Source of the DNA: Desulfobacteraceae bacterium
GTDB lineage: Bacteria > Desulfobacterota > Desulfobacteria > Desulfobacterales > Desulfosarcinaceae
Direction: 5' to 3'
Length of the DNA stretch: 7,565 nt
Assembly (NCBI GenBank): GCA_027025615.1
Contig: JALVQM010000019.1
Coordinates: forward strand, 1 to 7,565
The notes beneath the pieces were generated by a model that saw only the letters and a list, made by a program, of their open reading frames with translations, was not told the origin of the DNA and did no database searches. The translations under genes were made by a program, and so were the position numbers. Position 1 is the stretch's first letter. Every line of letters begins with the position of its first letter. Below, in pieces: positions 6,669 to 7,565 of this stretch.

Positions 6669-6706
6669 GTTGTCTTTGGACGGCTTTGAAAAGCCCCCCG
6701 GACAAC
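6669..6706. other. Nested inverted repeat in the gap between the two minus-strand genes
   Basis: An outer stem GTTGTC/GACAAC (6669-6674 with 6701-6706) encloses an inner hairpin GGCTT/AAGCC (6682-6686 with 6691-6695, TGAA loop). No run of T follows on either strand, so it is not a standard terminator. It could be an RNA structure between the two cistrons or a protein-binding site. Evidence is limited to the symmetry. Confidence 0.35.
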
Positions 6707-6741
6707 GAAGATAGTTGGTTAATGAAGAAAAACCAGCTTTT

Positions 6742-7565
6742 TTACGACCATAGAATCAGTTTTATACCTTGTGAAGTTATCAAATCTTGTACAACCGGGT
6801 TAAGCGGTTCGTTGGTCAAAAAAAACACCTGTTGGGAATCATGGACCAGGATTCCCTTTACAGTGATGATAGTATTGTATTGTGCAGGGCGCTTGGCTGC
6901 AAGGTAAGTTGGATTTTTCTCGACCCTGTAGCCCAGGCCGCTTAAAACATGAATCAAAGCCTGAAAATCGTCGCTGTCGGTCTTGACCTGAATTACCGGC
7001 AGACCACTTTTCTCAATGGCTGACACGGCATCGCCGTATAAATTGCCAAAATCTACCAGCCACTGGTGTCCGTCACCGTTGGTCACAAGGTTTGACAGGG
7101 CTTTGACCTGGATGCCGGCGTAGGGAAAACTTATTTCTATATTGGAAGAAAAATTATACCCAAAAATTTTTACTACCTGGCTGACCAGGTCCTTCCGTCC
7201 GTTTGGGGCCAGGGCGAGAACCGGCTTCACACGATGGGTCTGTTTTGCAGAAAGGGCTGAATCAGCCTGCCCGGGTGCCTCTTGCCGTTCAATAATTTCT
7301 TTGAGCACGATACCAAGTTTTTCCAGGTATCTTTTTATATTTTCGGGTGTTTTCTGTCTCTCATCTTCTATCGGTGTTATGCATAAATGCCGGCCATCGG
7401 TCTCGGTTTTAATCCATTTTGCCTTTACATTAATTTGGGCGCCCTGATCGGTATAATACAGTTCAGCAGGTTCGTTACCATTTTCTTCCAAAGAATTGAA
7501 TATTCTGCCGACAATTCCGGCGGTACCTTCATTGTCTTCCAGGCGGATTATTTTGACATTTTGCC
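6742..7565 (-). CDS. Protein of unknown function, N-terminus beyond the window
   Basis: The minus-strand frame is open from the right edge of the window to the TAA at 6744-6742, giving 273 visible residues. A TTG at 7491 is only an internal leucine codon, because the frame continues coherently upstream of it. I do not recognise the family. Seen: an N-terminal alpha/beta segment (about visible residues 1-65), a charged helix (near PENIKRYLEKLGIVLKEI), an A/Q/S-rich linker with ALSAKQTHRV, then a C-terminal alpha/beta region of about 150 residues. That region includes WLVDFGNLYGDAVSAIEKSG, LIHVLSGLGYRVEKN and a final hydrophobic strand, GIKLILW. No transmembrane segment or lipobox is visible in the part present. 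It lies 119 bases upstream of the TPR lipoprotein on the same strand and may be cotranscribed with it. No function is proposed. Confidence 0.85.
   Translation of the reverse strand, partial: QNVKIIRLEDNEGTAGIVGRIFNSLEENGNEPAELYYTDQGAQINVKAKWIKTETDGRHLCITPIEDERQKTPENIKRYLEKLGIVLKEIIERQEAPGQADSALSAKQTHRVKPVLALAPNGRKDLVSQVVKIFGYNFSSNIEISFPYAGIQVKALSNLVTNGDGHQWLVDFGNLYGDAVSAIEKSGLPVIQVKTDSDDFQALIHVLSGLGYRVEKNPTYLAAKRPAQYNTIITVKGILVHDSQQVFFLTNEPLNPVVQDLITSQGIKLILWS

Noticed and set aside
6731..6746. Terminator after the minus-strand unknown gene
   Set aside because: The only symmetry is AAAAA against TTTTT around GCTGG, with no GC-rich stem; the gene's end is not clearly marked by an intrinsic terminator.
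7175..7190. Inverted repeat ACCTGG-CTGA-CCAGGT
   Set aside because: Lies within coding sequence, has a 6-bp stem and no accompanying signal; likely chance.

Overview
The window carries a type IV pilus (T4P) assembly cluster from a Gram-negative bacterium. Reading rightwards it has the 3' part of pilM, then complete pilN, pilO, pilP and pilQ. This is the canonical order for the inner-membrane alignment complex (PilMNOP) and the outer-membrane secretin (PilQ). The genes are very tightly packed. pilM/pilN and pilN/pilO overlap by 4 bases (ATGA), pilO and pilP are about 22 bases apart, and pilP and pilQ are 1 base apart, so one mRNA with translational coupling is likely. By eye the base composition is balanced to slightly AT-rich. 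The two-AMIN secretin, the absence of aroK/aroB after pilQ (usual in gamma/betaproteobacteria) and the Tgl-like TPR lipoprotein nearby fit a deltaproteobacterial (Desulfobacterota/Myxococcota-like) source. That assignment is inference and is weak.

After pilQ, on the same strand and with a strong ribosome binding site, lies a 204-residue lipoprotein that I do not recognise. It is probably the last gene of the pil operon. A strong hairpin plus T-run at 5780-5823 closes the operon and probably also serves the convergent gene on the other side.

On the minus strand, a GTG-started lipoprotein with six TPRs (6622-5852) matches the PilF/PilW/Tgl family of secretin pilotins in size and architecture. 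Upstream of it, also on the minus strand, is a partial gene (7565-6742) for a soluble-looking protein of unknown function, which runs off the right edge. The 119-base gap between these two holds a plausible sigma70-type promoter and a nested hairpin.

How the parts work together: PilM (cytoplasmic, actin-like) docks on the PilN N-terminus. PilN and PilO form membrane-anchored periplasmic heterodimers. The lipoprotein PilP bridges them to the N-terminal domains of PilQ. PilQ forms the outer-membrane gate and binds peptidoglycan through its AMIN domains. The TPR lipoprotein would help PilQ insert or oligomerise. The points most worth a second look are that PilQ itself carries a lipobox (a 'liposecretin') while a pilotin-like gene sits next door, the unknown lipoprotein directly after pilQ, and the unknown minus-strand protein. 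I saw no CRISPR array, mobile element, tRNA or rRNA. No stretch over 300 bases lacks a gene.
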